A stretch of 17,122 bases of DNA, from NCBI GenBank assembly GCA_038043025.1, contig JBBTCW010000015.1, forward strand, positions 1 through 17,122, read 5' to 3'. The position numbers and the translations under genes were made by a program. Below, piece by piece: positions 1 through 7,851 of this stretch; positions within the stretch are counted from its first letter, which is position 1, and every line of letters begins with the position of its first letter. This DNA is from O2-02-FULL-42-9 sp038043025. GTDB taxonomy: Bacteria > Pseudomonadota > Gammaproteobacteria > UBA12402. The notes below the pieces were generated by a model. That model saw only the letters and a program-made list of their open reading frames with translations. It had not been told where the DNA came from and made no database searches.

Positions 1-80
1 CATTGTTAGAATGGCATTTACCAGAAGTAATGATGAATTATTTTGAATCAGATGAGCGTGTTGCGTCCTCTGAGCTGAGC
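1..80. repeat. Right end of a MITE-like dispersed repeat, cut by the window edge
   Basis: The segment matches the right half of the element at 13212-13359: both carry ATTGTTAGAATGG, then AGAATCAGATGA, then GTGTTGCGTCCTCTGAGCTG. It ends in the terminal repeat CCTCTGAGCTGAG (66-78). The left terminus lies outside the window. It sits directly after the tpiA stop codon in the minus direction, with 11 bp between. Confidence 0.75.
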
Positions 81-91
81 TTTAATAAAGT

Positions 92-850
92 TTATCCGAA
101 ACTCGCATTAATAATCTCAATAAACAGTTCCGCTTGTAAACTCGCACCACCGACCAATGCGCCATCAATGTTTTCTTGGGCGAGTAATTCATGTGTGTTA
201 TCGGGTTTGACACTGCCGCCGTATAAGATGCGCAATTGATCGGCGATTGATGGACTATAAAGATCGGCAACGGTTTGCCGAATAAAAGCGTGCGCGTCTT
301 CAGCTTGTTTCGGTGTCGCGGTTTTGCCCGTGCCGATCGCCCAAATGGGCTCATAGGCAACAATAATTTGTTGCAGGTTTGCATCGGATAAATTCGCCAA
401 ACTTTCTGTGATTTGTGTTTGTATGACTTCTTGTGTTTGATCGGCTTCGCGCTCCGTGAGCGTTTCACCCACGCAGACAATGGGCATGACATAACTGAGT
501 GCCGCTTTAATTTTTTTGTTAACGGTTTCATTGGTTTCGCCAAAATATTGTCGTCGCTCGGAATGGCCAATGAGAACATAACTCGCGCCGGCTTCTTTTA
601 GCATGGGTGCAGAAATTTCGCCTGTATAGGCGCCGGTGTTTTCCCAATACAGATTTTGTCCAGCAACTGCAATGTAGGATTTTTTTAAAAAATCGGCAAT
701 TGTTTTAATGGCAGTAAACGGTGGCGCAACAACAACATCAACTTCACCGGGTTGAGGCAGGCCGTGATGAATTTTTTTGATAAGCTCGAGCGCTTCTTGT
801 GTTGTTTTATGTAACTTCCAATTGCCCACAATCATGGGTATACGTTTCAT
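92..850 (-). CDS. tpiA: Triosephosphate isomerase
   Basis: Interconverts glyceraldehyde 3-phosphate and dihydroxyacetone phosphate in the cytosol. The 252-residue protein has the usual family length and all catalytic landmarks: GNWKLH with Lys12, IGHSERR with catalytic His96, AYEPIWAIGTGKTA with catalytic Glu167 followed by the flexible loop, and the phosphate-binding YGGSV near the C-terminus. The ATG at 850 is preceded by an AAGGAAG ribosome site 6 nt away. It is the last gene of the minus-strand string tdk-MFS-MFS-deoB-tpiA, 138 bp after deoB, and that gap contains palindromic repeats. This may be the only, housekeeping copy. Its position beside two aldolases yielding G3P and (predicted) DHAP makes a role in draining the microcompartment products attractive, but that link is inference. 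Confidence 0.97.
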   Translation of the reverse strand: MKRIPMIVGNWKLHKTTQEALELIKKIHHGLPQPGEVDVVVAPPFTAIKTIADFLKKSYIAVAGQNLYWENTGAYTGEISAPMLKEAGASYVLIGHSERRQYFGETNETVNKKIKAALSYVMPIVCVGETLTEREADQTQEVIQTQITESLANLSDANLQQIIVAYEPIWAIGTGKTATPKQAEDAHAFIRQTVADLYSPSIADQLRILYGGSVKPDNTHELLAQENIDGALVGGASLQAELFIEIINASFG

Positions 851-905
851 TTTGTCTTCCTTTTACAGATGGCTATCATCAATTTCCTACAACATTTTAA
901 TCCAT

Positions 906-979
906 GCAGCTCAGAGCTGCGGAAAGCGAGTCGTAGCGCGCATTTTGCGACCCCACCTTTTAGCAGCTCAGAGCTGCTA
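906..979. repeat. Pair of perfect short palindromes between deoB and tpiA
   Basis: GCAGCTCAGAGCTGC (906-920) and TAGCAGCTCAGAGCTGCTA (961-979) are perfect inverted repeats around a single central base. A partial further copy, GAGCTGCTAA, follows at 983-992. The core CAGCTCAGAG is the same as in the termini of the MITE-like elements elsewhere in the window. The hairpin at 961-979 lies just after the deoB stop, but no T-run follows it on the minus strand, so it is at best a weak or processing hairpin. Confidence 0.7.
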
Positions 980-988
980 ACTGAGCTG

Positions 989-2206
989 CTAAAAAAATGA
1001 GGTGCCGTGCTTAAATGGCTCTAAGTTAAAATAAGTCGCCAAACTTTGTCCGATATCGGCGAAAGTATCTCGATGACCTAAGTCGCGCGATTTGATGTCG
1101 GGGCCAAACATTAAAATGGGTACATTCTCGCGCGTGTGATCGGTTCCTTTATACGTTGGATCACAACCATGATCGGCAGTGATAATGACAATATCTCCTG
1201 GGCGTAACATTTTTCGTAATTCTGGAATGCGCGCATCAAATAATTCTAATGCACGCGCATAACCCACCACATCTCGACGGTGTCCATACAGCATATCGCA
1301 ATCAACAAAGTTTGAAAAAATGAAACTGCGATCGGGTGCGATTGCAAGCTCTTGTAACGTCGCGTCAAAAATTCCCATATCACCGTGCGCATGATTTTCT
1401 TTTGTGAGGCCGCGATGTGCAAAAATATCGGGAATTTTTCCAATTCCAACGACCGTTCCGCCAGCAGCAACGAGCTTGTCGAGAAAAGTCGCTTGCGGAG
1501 GCGGGAGTGAAAAATCTCGTCGATTTTGCGTGCGAGTATATTGTCCATTTGCACCGATAAAAGGACGAGCGATGACTCGAGCAACTTTATAAGGTGTTAC
1601 CAATTTTAGCGCGATCTCGCAAATTTCATAGAGTCGTTCTAATCCAAAATGCTCTTCATGTGTGGCAATCTGAAAAACGCTGTCAGCCGACGTATAAACA
1701 ATGGGTTTTCCACTTTTTACTGATTCATCACCGAGTTCATTAATAATGACAGTGCCGGATGCGTGTTTATTGCCTAAAATGCCAGGCAATCCCGCTTTTT
1801 CGATGAACTCATCGATTAATTTTTGGGGAAAACAAGGAGAGGTGTTGGCGAAATATCCCCAGTCAAACAGAACAGGCACTCCCATCATTTCCCAGTGTCC
1901 GCAGGATGTGTCTTTGCCATGACTGATTGCGGATGCGAAACCATAAGCACCCTCATGCGTCGTGCTATCTTGAATGCCGGGGAGTGGTTGGCCATTGCAA
2001 TGAGTTGCAACGGCGTTTAAACCTAATCGAACCATATTGGGAATTTTAAGTGCGCCTTCTCGAATGCCCGCGGAATCCGCTTGATGTTTGTTGCACCGTT
2101 CTGCGATATGTCGCAAGGTGTTTGCGCCTAAATCGCCGAACTTATCCGCATCGGGTGCTGCACCGATACCAAACGAATCGATTACTAAGATAATAATTCT
2201 TTTCAT
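989..2206 (-). CDS. deoB: Phosphopentomutase
   Basis: Moves phosphate between C1 and C5 of (deoxy)ribose. Here it would turn deoxyribose 1-phosphate from nucleoside phosphorolysis into deoxyribose 5-phosphate, the substrate of DeoC. The 405 residues match the usual length of about 400. The alkaline-phosphatase-superfamily metal motifs are present: VIDSFGIG at residues 8-15 with metal-binding Asp10, the TSADSVFQIATHEE segment, and the C-terminal ADHGCDPTYKGTDHTRE block that carries metal ligands and the active-site region. The ATG at 2206 overlaps the stop of the upstream MFS gene by 4 bp, so translation is probably coupled. The link between transporter, mutase and the divergent DeoC-containing microcompartment is the strongest argument that the locus handles deoxyribose from nucleosides. 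Confidence 0.96.
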   Translation of the reverse strand: MKRIIILVIDSFGIGAAPDADKFGDLGANTLRHIAERCNKHQADSAGIREGALKIPNMVRLGLNAVATHCNGQPLPGIQDSTTHEGAYGFASAISHGKDTSCGHWEMMGVPVLFDWGYFANTSPCFPQKLIDEFIEKAGLPGILGNKHASGTVIINELGDESVKSGKPIVYTSADSVFQIATHEEHFGLERLYEICEIALKLVTPYKVARVIARPFIGANGQYTRTQNRRDFSLPPPQATFLDKLVAAGGTVVGIGKIPDIFAHRGLTKENHAHGDMGIFDATLQELAIAPDRSFIFSNFVDCDMLYGHRRDVVGYARALELFDARIPELRKMLRPGDIVIITADHGCDPTYKGTDHTRENVPILMFGPDIKSRDLGHRDTFADIGQSLATYFNLEPFKHGTSFF

Positions 2207-3534
2207 AAGATGTCATCCATAGTTATTTGAGAGCGACAGTTTGTTTCTTTAAGTAAAAATGCAACGCCAATGCTTGCAACAAATGCGATAGGCATAATAA
2301 TCAATGCGTGATGAAAATCTTGAATGGAATAAATGGGAATTTTTTTGATGAGTATATGCTTCCATTGCAAATCCAGGAGCCATCCAAAGACAGGCTGGAA
2401 AATAAATCCGCTCGCCATGATGACGAGTGAAATAACACTAATGGCTGAACCGGTCAGCAGTGGTGAATTTAATTCCGCGATGGTTGGGTAGCTTAATACC
2501 TGTGCACTCGTTAATAATCCTAATAGAAAGAATAATGTTAACAATGTCATCATGGATAGATGAGGAATAAAAATGATGATTAATATGGTGATCAGTGATA
2601 AAAGGGCGCCGCCAGCCATAGGTAACACGCGGGTTTCTAAACGATCCGATATCCATCCGACGAAAGGTGAGCCAACAATGGTGCCGAGAAAAATCATGGT
2701 AATCACATAAGAGGCCTGCGTTGGTGAGATATGTTCGGCATTGACAAGATACATGCTGCCCCATAAGGCGCCAAGCAGAACGATGGGGAGATTCATCAAG
2801 GCGGTATAAGCACCTCCTAACCAGTTATACCGATTAAAAACAACCATCTGGATGCTTTTCCAAAAACCAGTTCGCCTCAGTTCATTTTCATATTGTTTGG
2901 TGGTTGCTTCGGCGGGCCAATTGTGAATAACAAAAAACATTAAAATAAAAATTGCAATGCCCAACCAGCCCATGCTCATGATGGTCGTACGCCATCCATT
3001 GGCGTTGCTGAGAATTTCAACCGGCGTTTGAGCGATCATGCCACCGATCATGGCAATCGTAATAATAAAGCCACTGGCGAGTGCCATATGTTTTGCGTCA
3101 AACCATCGGGAGGCTAATCGAATGGCGCTTAAAAATGCGAATGCGCCGGTGATCCCTGAGAAAAATCTATTGATAGATAACCAAAAAATACTGTATGAAA
3201 AAGCAAAACCAAACATAGTAACAATAGCAATAGACATGGCAAGCAAAATTAAATGGCGCGTTGAAAAACGATCTAACAATACTCCCGCGGGGAATAATAA
3301 AAAAAAGTTTCCATAAAAATATAGTGCGGATAATTCACTGAATTTTGTTGCGTTGATTGCAAAGTCACGCATCAAATTGCCGCTAATCGTATTGAACATA
3401 TTAAGTTGCAAAAAAGTATAGAAAAATAATAATGAGGCCGTCATGACGACGAGCCATCGTCTCCACATGGGGGTGCTTGGGACATCATCGATGGTTTCAA
3501 TGATCGTTATCTCAGTTTCTTCAATAATCGGCAT
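2203..3534 (-). CDS. MFS transporter, Pht-like, probable nucleoside permease (copy 1)
   Basis: A 443-residue integral membrane protein with about 12 hydrophobic segments and a charged 25-residue N-terminal tail before TPMWRRW. The MFS motif A is clear after helix 2 (GVLLDRFSTRH, about residues 84-94) and recurs in the second half as GWISDRLETR. It is closely similar to the next MFS gene, sharing RRWLV, SLLFFYTF, the YFY/NF block near residue 75 and QVLSYP/QILSYP-type stretches, so the pair arose by duplication. From memory, the layout resembles Legionella Pht transporters, of which the PhtC/PhtD pair is linked to thymidine uptake. The neighbouring tdk and deoB support a deoxynucleoside substrate, though substrate cannot be read from the sequence. 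An AGAGGA ribosome site precedes the ATG. The gene overlaps deoB by 4 bp. Confidence 0.85.
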   Translation of the reverse strand: MPIIEETEITIIETIDDVPSTPMWRRWLVVMTASLLFFYTFLQLNMFNTISGNLMRDFAINATKFSELSALYFYGNFFLLFPAGVLLDRFSTRHLILLAMSIAIVTMFGFAFSYSIFWLSINRFFSGITGAFAFLSAIRLASRWFDAKHMALASGFIITIAMIGGMIAQTPVEILSNANGWRTTIMSMGWLGIAIFILMFFVIHNWPAEATTKQYENELRRTGFWKSIQMVVFNRYNWLGGAYTALMNLPIVLLGALWGSMYLVNAEHISPTQASYVITMIFLGTIVGSPFVGWISDRLETRVLPMAGGALLSLITILIIIFIPHLSMMTLLTLFFLLGLLTSAQVLSYPTIAELNSPLLTGSAISVISLVIMASGFIFQPVFGWLLDLQWKHILIKKIPIYSIQDFHHALIIMPIAFVASIGVAFLLKETNCRSQITMDDIL

Positions 3535-3614
3535 GGCGCATCCTCTTATTTGTTATGAAACATCGGCCGTCATTGTACGAGAAAAACGCGTTAGAACCAA
3601 TTTTTTATGACCCA

Positions 3615-4841
3615 TTATTTTGTTTTTATCCAAAAAGGGATCAACATGCTGATCAAAAAAGATACAGGAAGAATACTCATGGCGATCACAAAGTCATGTG
3701 CGGTATAACTTGTGACAACGTGATGGATCGGTTTATCAGATAATTCCATTAAATACCCAAAGAGAGGCTGAAAGATAAATCCGCTTGCAATTAATGTCAA
3801 CGAGACAATGCTGTTGGCTAATCCAGTGGTTGCCATCGAGTTAGTTTTTGTGACAATAGGATAACTTAAAATTTGCGCGCTGGTGGTGATGCCGAGTAGC
3901 GTAAAAAGTATGGCTAAAGAGACAATGGAGAGGTGAGAAAGAAATATCATGGCGAGCATGAATAACAAGGCCAAGAATGCGCTCGCGATCATTAATCTGC
4001 GTCGCCATTGCAAAAGATCAGAGATCCAGCCGATCAGTGGCGAGCCGATAATGTTGCCTAAAAATAAAAACATGATGACATAAGAATCGGTCATCGCAGA
4101 AAGGTGTTCCATTTGTGTTAAATACATATTTCCCCATAATGCGCCGAGGACAAAAACCGGCGAATTGATGAGTGCTGTATAGAGACCACATAGCCAATTG
4201 TTTGGTTTTAAGAATACCTGGCGAATGCTTCTCCAGAACGGTTGTGTCGGTTCAATAACCGATTGTTTTTGCGGGCGATCGCTGACAAACAAAAAAATAA
4301 AAATAAAACAGAACACCCCTAATGCGCCGTCCACAGATAATGCCGTTCGCCAACTGTATTGTTGTGTTAACCATGTAATTGGAAATTGCGCTAACAGCCC
4401 GCCGAGCATGCCGATGGCATTTAATAACCCCGCGACGAGCGCCATTTGGGAGGATGGAAACCAGCGGGAGGCGATGCGAATACAGCCGATAAAACTAAAG
4501 GCGCCGCCGACGCCCATGATGATTCGAGCCAGGCTAGCAACCCATACATGATGCGCATGGGCGAAACCAAAAACGCCGATGACTGAAAGCAACATAGCAA
4601 AGAGAATTAATTTTCGTGGTGAATAGTGGTCGAGCAATAGACCGGCGGGAAAAATAAATAAAAAATTTGCGTAAAAATACCCTGCGGATAAATTGCCAAG
4701 TCCACTGGCATCTAAATTAAAACTTTTTAAAAGATCAGCGCTAATGGCATTAAGGCTGTTGAGTTGTATAAACGTGTAAAAAAACAAAAGCGATGCGGAG
4801 AAGAACACCAACCAGCGACGCATATTATTTTGGGATGTCAC
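3615..4841 (-). CDS. MFS transporter, Pht-like, probable nucleoside permease (copy 2)
   Basis: A 408-residue, about 12-helix MFS permease. Motif A reads GLLLDHYSPRK (about residues 67-77) with the second-half counterpart GWISDLLQWRR. It is a paralogue of the adjacent permease but lacks that protein's long acidic N-terminal tail. The start is GTG at 4841, chosen because GAGG lies 8 nt upstream inside the end of tdk and because the GTG touches the tdk stop (4844-4842). The next ATG, at 4823, has no ribosome site. The tight junction with thymidine kinase suggests co-translation and a job in thymidine or deoxynucleoside uptake. In Legionella two Pht proteins are likewise needed together. Substrate remains inferred. 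Confidence 0.85.
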   Translation of the reverse strand: MTSQNNMRRWLVFFSASLLFFYTFIQLNSLNAISADLLKSFNLDASGLGNLSAGYFYANFLFIFPAGLLLDHYSPRKLILFAMLLSVIGVFGFAHAHHVWVASLARIIMGVGGAFSFIGCIRIASRWFPSSQMALVAGLLNAIGMLGGLLAQFPITWLTQQYSWRTALSVDGALGVFCFIFIFLFVSDRPQKQSVIEPTQPFWRSIRQVFLKPNNWLCGLYTALINSPVFVLGALWGNMYLTQMEHLSAMTDSYVIMFLFLGNIIGSPLIGWISDLLQWRRRLMIASAFLALLFMLAMIFLSHLSIVSLAILFTLLGITTSAQILSYPIVTKTNSMATTGLANSIVSLTLIASGFIFQPLFGYLMELSDKPIHHVVTSYTAHDFVIAMSILPVSFLISMLIPFWIKTK

Positions 4842-5471
4842 CTATACTGCCTCGCGAACCGTTTTTTTTTCCGGTTTAGGTTTAGTAATATTTCGGGCTT
4901 CGCCCAAGAAAAAATGCATGCGGCAAACAGCAATATAACGATCATTGCCGCCGATTTCAATTTGCGCGCCATCGCGCACGGCATTACCATTTTTATCAAT
5001 GCGCATATTCATAATGGCTTTGCGGCCGCAATGGCAGATGGTTTTGATTTCAGAGAGTTCTTCTGCCCACGCTAATAAATATTTGCTGCCCTCGAACGGT
5101 TCGCCCATAAAATCAGTGCGCAATCCATAAGCGAGCACGGGAATATGTAAGCGCGTCGTAATCTCAGAGAGTTGTTTAACTTGCGCTTTTTTTAAGAATT
5201 GTGCTTCATCGACCAAAATGCAGCGGATGTTTCGATTGACTTGTACGGCGTTGGCAACATGCGCGAGAAAATTAAAATGCTCGTCAAACGCTACAGCAGA
5301 GGCTGTCAGTCCGATGCGCGATGCAATGGTGCCGGCGGCATAACGGTCATCAATGGCGGGCGCAAATAGTATTGTATCCATTCCGCGTTCGTTATAGTTA
5401 TACGAAGATTGCAATAATGTCGTCGTTTTACCCGCATTCATTGCGGAAAAATAAAAATGTAATTTAGCCAT
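4842..5471 (-). CDS. tdk: Thymidine kinase (type II, TK1-like)
   Basis: Phosphorylates thymidine (and deoxyuridine) with ATP in the cytosol for pyrimidine salvage. The 209 residues contain the P-loop SAMNAGKTTTLL (9-20), the DEAQF catalytic/Walker B-like motif (88-92), the lasso segment YGLRTDFMGEPFEGS (about 115-129) and the structural zinc site CHC (146-148) plus CRMH (183-186). A basic tail of about 15 residues rich in Lys/Glu ends the protein. It is the first gene of the minus-strand string and is transcribed away from the microcompartment operon. AGGATGG lies 7 nt before the ATG. Tdk offers a salvage branch for the same nucleosides whose sugar could be degraded through DeoB and DeoC. Confidence 0.96.
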   Translation of the reverse strand: MAKLHFYFSAMNAGKTTTLLQSSYNYNERGMDTILFAPAIDDRYAAGTIASRIGLTASAVAFDEHFNFLAHVANAVQVNRNIRCILVDEAQFLKKAQVKQLSEITTRLHIPVLAYGLRTDFMGEPFEGSKYLLAWAEELSEIKTICHCGRKAIMNMRIDKNGNAVRDGAQIEIGGNDRYIAVCRMHFFLGEARNITKPKPEKKTVREAV

Positions 5472-5672
5472 GTTAATACCATCCTGATTGTCTATCGCCT
5501 GCGCAAGCTATAATATTTTATATGCCCGATGAAGTATATAATCATCTGGATGACTATAGTCGTTTTTTCTTGAACAAAAAGTTGCTTTTTTTGTACAAAA
5601 TGCTTAACATGCATCTTTCTTTGGGGTTATCTCACATTCTATTCCAGTTTATTTTAATAAGGAGAACTTCCT
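5472..5672. promoter_or_regulatory. Divergent promoter region between tdk and the BMC operon
   Basis: This 201-bp AT-rich gap must drive both operons. For the minus strand, the run TATAAAATATTATAG (reverse complement of about 5505-5520) offers -10 boxes without a clear -35. For the plus strand, TTGCTT (5582-5587), 17 bp, TAACAT (5605-5610) is a weak sigma70-type candidate. An imperfect inverted repeat, TTGAACAAAAAG / CTTTTTTTGTACAA (5570-5598), overlaps it and could be an operator. A motif containing TCATCTGGATGA (5538-5558) recurs far to the right (14885-14905). No regulator gene is present nearby. Confidence 0.5.
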
Positions 5673-5972
5673 ATGAGTGATGCACTTGGTATGATTGAAA
5701 CCCGCGGATTCGTTGGTATGGTCGAAGCTTCCGATGCCATGGTCAAAGCGGCGCGCGTTGAGTTGGTTGGCTATGAAAAAATCGGTGGTGGTTATACCAC
5801 GGCGATTGTGCGTGGTGATGTGGCAGCCGTAAAAGCTGCGATAGAAGCTGGTGCTCGGGCGGCTGAAAAAGTAGGCGAATTGATTTCAGCTCACGTCATT
5901 CCAAGACCACATGACAATGTTGATCAAATATTACCGCTCGGTAGAAAGGATAAAAAACGTTCTGATCAATAA
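5673..5972 (+). CDS. BMC-H shell hexamer protein (PduA/EutM/CcmK type)
   Basis: Forms the hexameric tiles of the microcompartment facets. The 99-residue protein is a single Pfam00936 domain: LGMIETRGFVGMVEASDAMVKAA starts it, the central pore loop reads KIGGGYTT (about residues 36-43), and it ends with VIPRPHDNVDQILP, the usual C-terminal helix region, plus a basic KKRSDQ tail. AAGGAG lies 8 nt before the ATG. As the first gene after the divergent promoter it should be the most abundant product. It is the only BMC-H in the window, so it must supply most of the shell facets unless other genes lie elsewhere. Confidence 0.97.
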   Translation: MSDALGMIETRGFVGMVEASDAMVKAARVELVGYEKIGGGYTTAIVRGDVAAVKAAIEAGARAAEKVGELISAHVIPRPHDNVDQILPLGRKDKKRSDQ

Positions 5973-5992
5973 TTAATCAATAAGGATCACTC

Positions 5993-6283
5993 ATGCAACT
6001 CGGAAAAGTTGTAGGAACAGTCGTTTCTACTCAAAAAGACGAAAAGCTCGAAGGTCTGAAGCTTCATGTTGTTAAGCATGTCGATGTAGACGGCAAACCG
6101 ATGCAATCATTTGTGATTGCTGTGGATTCCGTAGGCGCCGGCGTGGGTGAAATTGTATTAGTGGCGGCGGGCAGCTCGGCCAGGCAGACAAAAGCAACGG
6201 AAGGCAAACCTGTTGATTCCGTTATTATGGCGATTGTGGATACGGTCGAAATAGATGGAAGCGTGCGTTATAGCAAAGATTAA
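5993..6283 (+). CDS. BMC-P pentameric vertex protein 1 (EutN/CcmL type)
   Basis: Caps the twelve vertices of the icosahedral shell as a pentamer. The 96 residues show the EutN/CcmL (Pfam03319) pattern: MQLGKVVGTVVSTQKDEKLEG at the start, FVIAVDSVGAGVGEIVLVAAGSSAR in the middle, and PVDSVIMAIVDTVEI near the end. AAGGA precedes the ATG, 20 bp after BMC-H. It is one of three BMC-P genes in this operon and is the most canonical of them, with the GAGxGE and GSSAR signatures intact. Confidence 0.96.
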   Translation: MQLGKVVGTVVSTQKDEKLEGLKLHVVKHVDVDGKPMQSFVIAVDSVGAGVGEIVLVAAGSSARQTKATEGKPVDSVIMAIVDTVEIDGSVRYSKD

Positions 6284-6320
6284 CTTTTATTTTTCGTCAA
6301 TCCAGAGAATAGAAAACTGG

Positions 6321-6361
6321 ATTCCGGACATTGTTGCGCAACGGCGCAACAATTCCGGAAT
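6321..6361. repeat. REP-like hairpin between BMC-P1 and the aldehyde dehydrogenase
   Basis: A 9-bp perfect stem TTGTTGCGC (6331-6339) / GCGCAACAA (6344-6352) with loop AACG is extended by flanking ATTCCGGA and TTCCGGAAT. It lies in the 104-bp gap between two operon genes, so it would form a strong mRNA hairpin. That may stabilise or segment the message. No T-run follows, so it is not a classical terminator. Confidence 0.7.
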
Positions 6362-6387
6362 GACGAGTTGGACAAAGGATCAATAAG

Positions 6388-7851
6388 ATGACTATAAACG
6401 ACCAACAAATTGATTCCATCATTGATCGCGTTGTCAGTCAATTAACGCTTGTTGATCAGCCAGACGTTGATCAGCCAGACATTGCGCGCCCCGTGCCACC
6501 GCGGCCTCTTGCTCAAAACAACCATGATGAATCCGATTTATCTATGCGTGGTTGTTTTTTTGATATTGAATCAGCTATTGCCGCGGCAAAGCAAGCGTTC
6601 GCAGAATATCAATTAGTTCGTGTCGCAGATCGCAAAAAAATTATTGATACGATTCGTGTCGTCTGTTTAGAAAACCTTTCCAAGATCGCAAAATTAGCCT
6701 GGGAAGAAACCGGGTTAGGTCGCGTCGAAGATAAAATCAAAAAAAATGAATTAGCTATTCGTAAAACACCGGGGGTTGAAGATTTAAAGCCCGAAGCATT
6801 TACAGGCGATGATGGTTTAACGTTGATGGAGCTCGCGCCGCACGGGGTGATTGGATCCATTACGCCCTGCACCAATCCGTCGGAAACCATCATTTCGAAT
6901 ACGATTGGAATGATTGCAGGCGGCAATGTCGTTGTATTTAATCCTCATCCGAGTGCAAAAAAAACCTCGATTTATACGATCAATTTAATCAATCAAGCGA
7001 TTATTTCTGCGGGTGGCCCCCCTAATTTAGTGACGACTGTTTCAAATCCGACGATCGAATCCGCTCAAATCATGATGCATCATGCCGATATTAATTTATT
7101 AGTGGTGACGGGCGGGCCTGCGGTTGTTGCGGTAGCGATGAAGTCGGGCAAAAAAGTGATTGCAGCCGGCCCTGGCAATCCGCCCGTGGTAGTGGATGAA
7201 ACGGCAGATATTGAAAAGGCCGCGAAAGATATCGTGACAAGTGCCAGCACGGATAACAATATTATTTGCATTGTCGAAAAAAATATTATTGTCACACCCA
7301 ACGCAGCAGATGCTTTAAAAAAAGCATTAGTAAAACACGGTGCGGTCGAATTAAACAGTCATCAAGCAAGACGCTTGAAAGAGATTGTTGTTGAGGGCGA
7401 TCATCCCAATAAAAAATGGATTGGTAAAGACATTCAATTGATTTTAAAAGAAATTGGCATGGAGGTTGAGTCACACAAGCGATTGGCGATTATTGACGTT
7501 GACGAACAACATCTGTTTGCGCAATTAGAATTATTAATGCCCGTGCTTCCCTTTATTCGCGCAAAGAGTTTTGATGACGCCGTGAATATTGCTTACCGAT
7601 TAGAAGGCGGCCGTTTTCATACCGCTGTCATTCATTCAAAAAATATTGAGCATTTACATCAGATGGCGCGTCGCATGAATACGGCTATTTTTGTGAAAAA
7701 CGGTCCTGCATTGGCGGGTTTAGGTTTGGGCGGCGAAGGACCCACCTCATTCACCGTGGCATCGCCAACGGGTGAAGGCGTGACAACGGCACGACATTTT
7801 GTGCGTATTCGCCGTTGTGTTTTAAGTGATGGATATTTTAGAATTACATGA
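6388..7851 (+). CDS. CoA-acylating aldehyde dehydrogenase, microcompartment core enzyme (PduP/EutE type)
   Basis: Oxidises an aldehyde with NAD+ and CoA to acyl-CoA inside the compartment; acetaldehyde from DeoC is the likely substrate. Residues 3-22 (NDQQIDSIIDRVVSQLTLVD) form an amphipathic helix of the encapsulation-peptide kind. A Pro-rich linker with a duplicated VDQPD unit (22-40) follows, then the catalytic domain. Family marks are ITPCTNPSET (about 158-167), GPGNPPVVVD (261-270) and the catalytic Cys294 in NNIICIVEK. The length of 487 fits PduP-like enzymes (about 460-470) with a slightly longer linker. AAGGA precedes the ATG, and the gene overlaps the next one by 4 bp (ATGA). The exact aldehyde chain length cannot be told from sequence by eye. 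Confidence 0.95.
   Translation: MTINDQQIDSIIDRVVSQLTLVDQPDVDQPDIARPVPPRPLAQNNHDESDLSMRGCFFDIESAIAAAKQAFAEYQLVRVADRKKIIDTIRVVCLENLSKIAKLAWEETGLGRVEDKIKKNELAIRKTPGVEDLKPEAFTGDDGLTLMELAPHGVIGSITPCTNPSETIISNTIGMIAGGNVVVFNPHPSAKKTSIYTINLINQAIISAGGPPNLVTTVSNPTIESAQIMMHHADINLLVVTGGPAVVAVAMKSGKKVIAAGPGNPPVVVDETADIEKAAKDIVTSASTDNNIICIVEKNIIVTPNAADALKKALVKHGAVELNSHQARRLKEIVVEGDHPNKKWIGKDIQLILKEIGMEVESHKRLAIIDVDEQHLFAQLELLMPVLPFIRAKSFDDAVNIAYRLEGGRFHTAVIHSKNIEHLHQMARRMNTAIFVKNGPALAGLGLGGEGPTSFTVASPTGEGVTTARHFVRIRRCVLSDGYFRIT
6451..6480 (+). repeat. 15-bp tandem duplication in the aldehyde dehydrogenase linker
   Basis: GTTGATCAGCCAGAC occurs twice head to tail (6451-6465, 6466-6480), in frame, encoding VDQPD twice. 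It lies between the predicted encapsulation helix and the catalytic domain, so it lengthens a flexible linker by five residues without touching the enzyme fold. Confidence 0.9.

Noticed and set aside
82..579. Long reading frame antisense-shifted inside tpiA
   Set aside because: It overlaps the strongly conserved tpiA frame on the same strand and shows no recognisable protein features.
961..979. Rho-independent terminator for deoB
   Set aside because: The stem is good but the minus strand continues AAAAGGTGG with no T-run.
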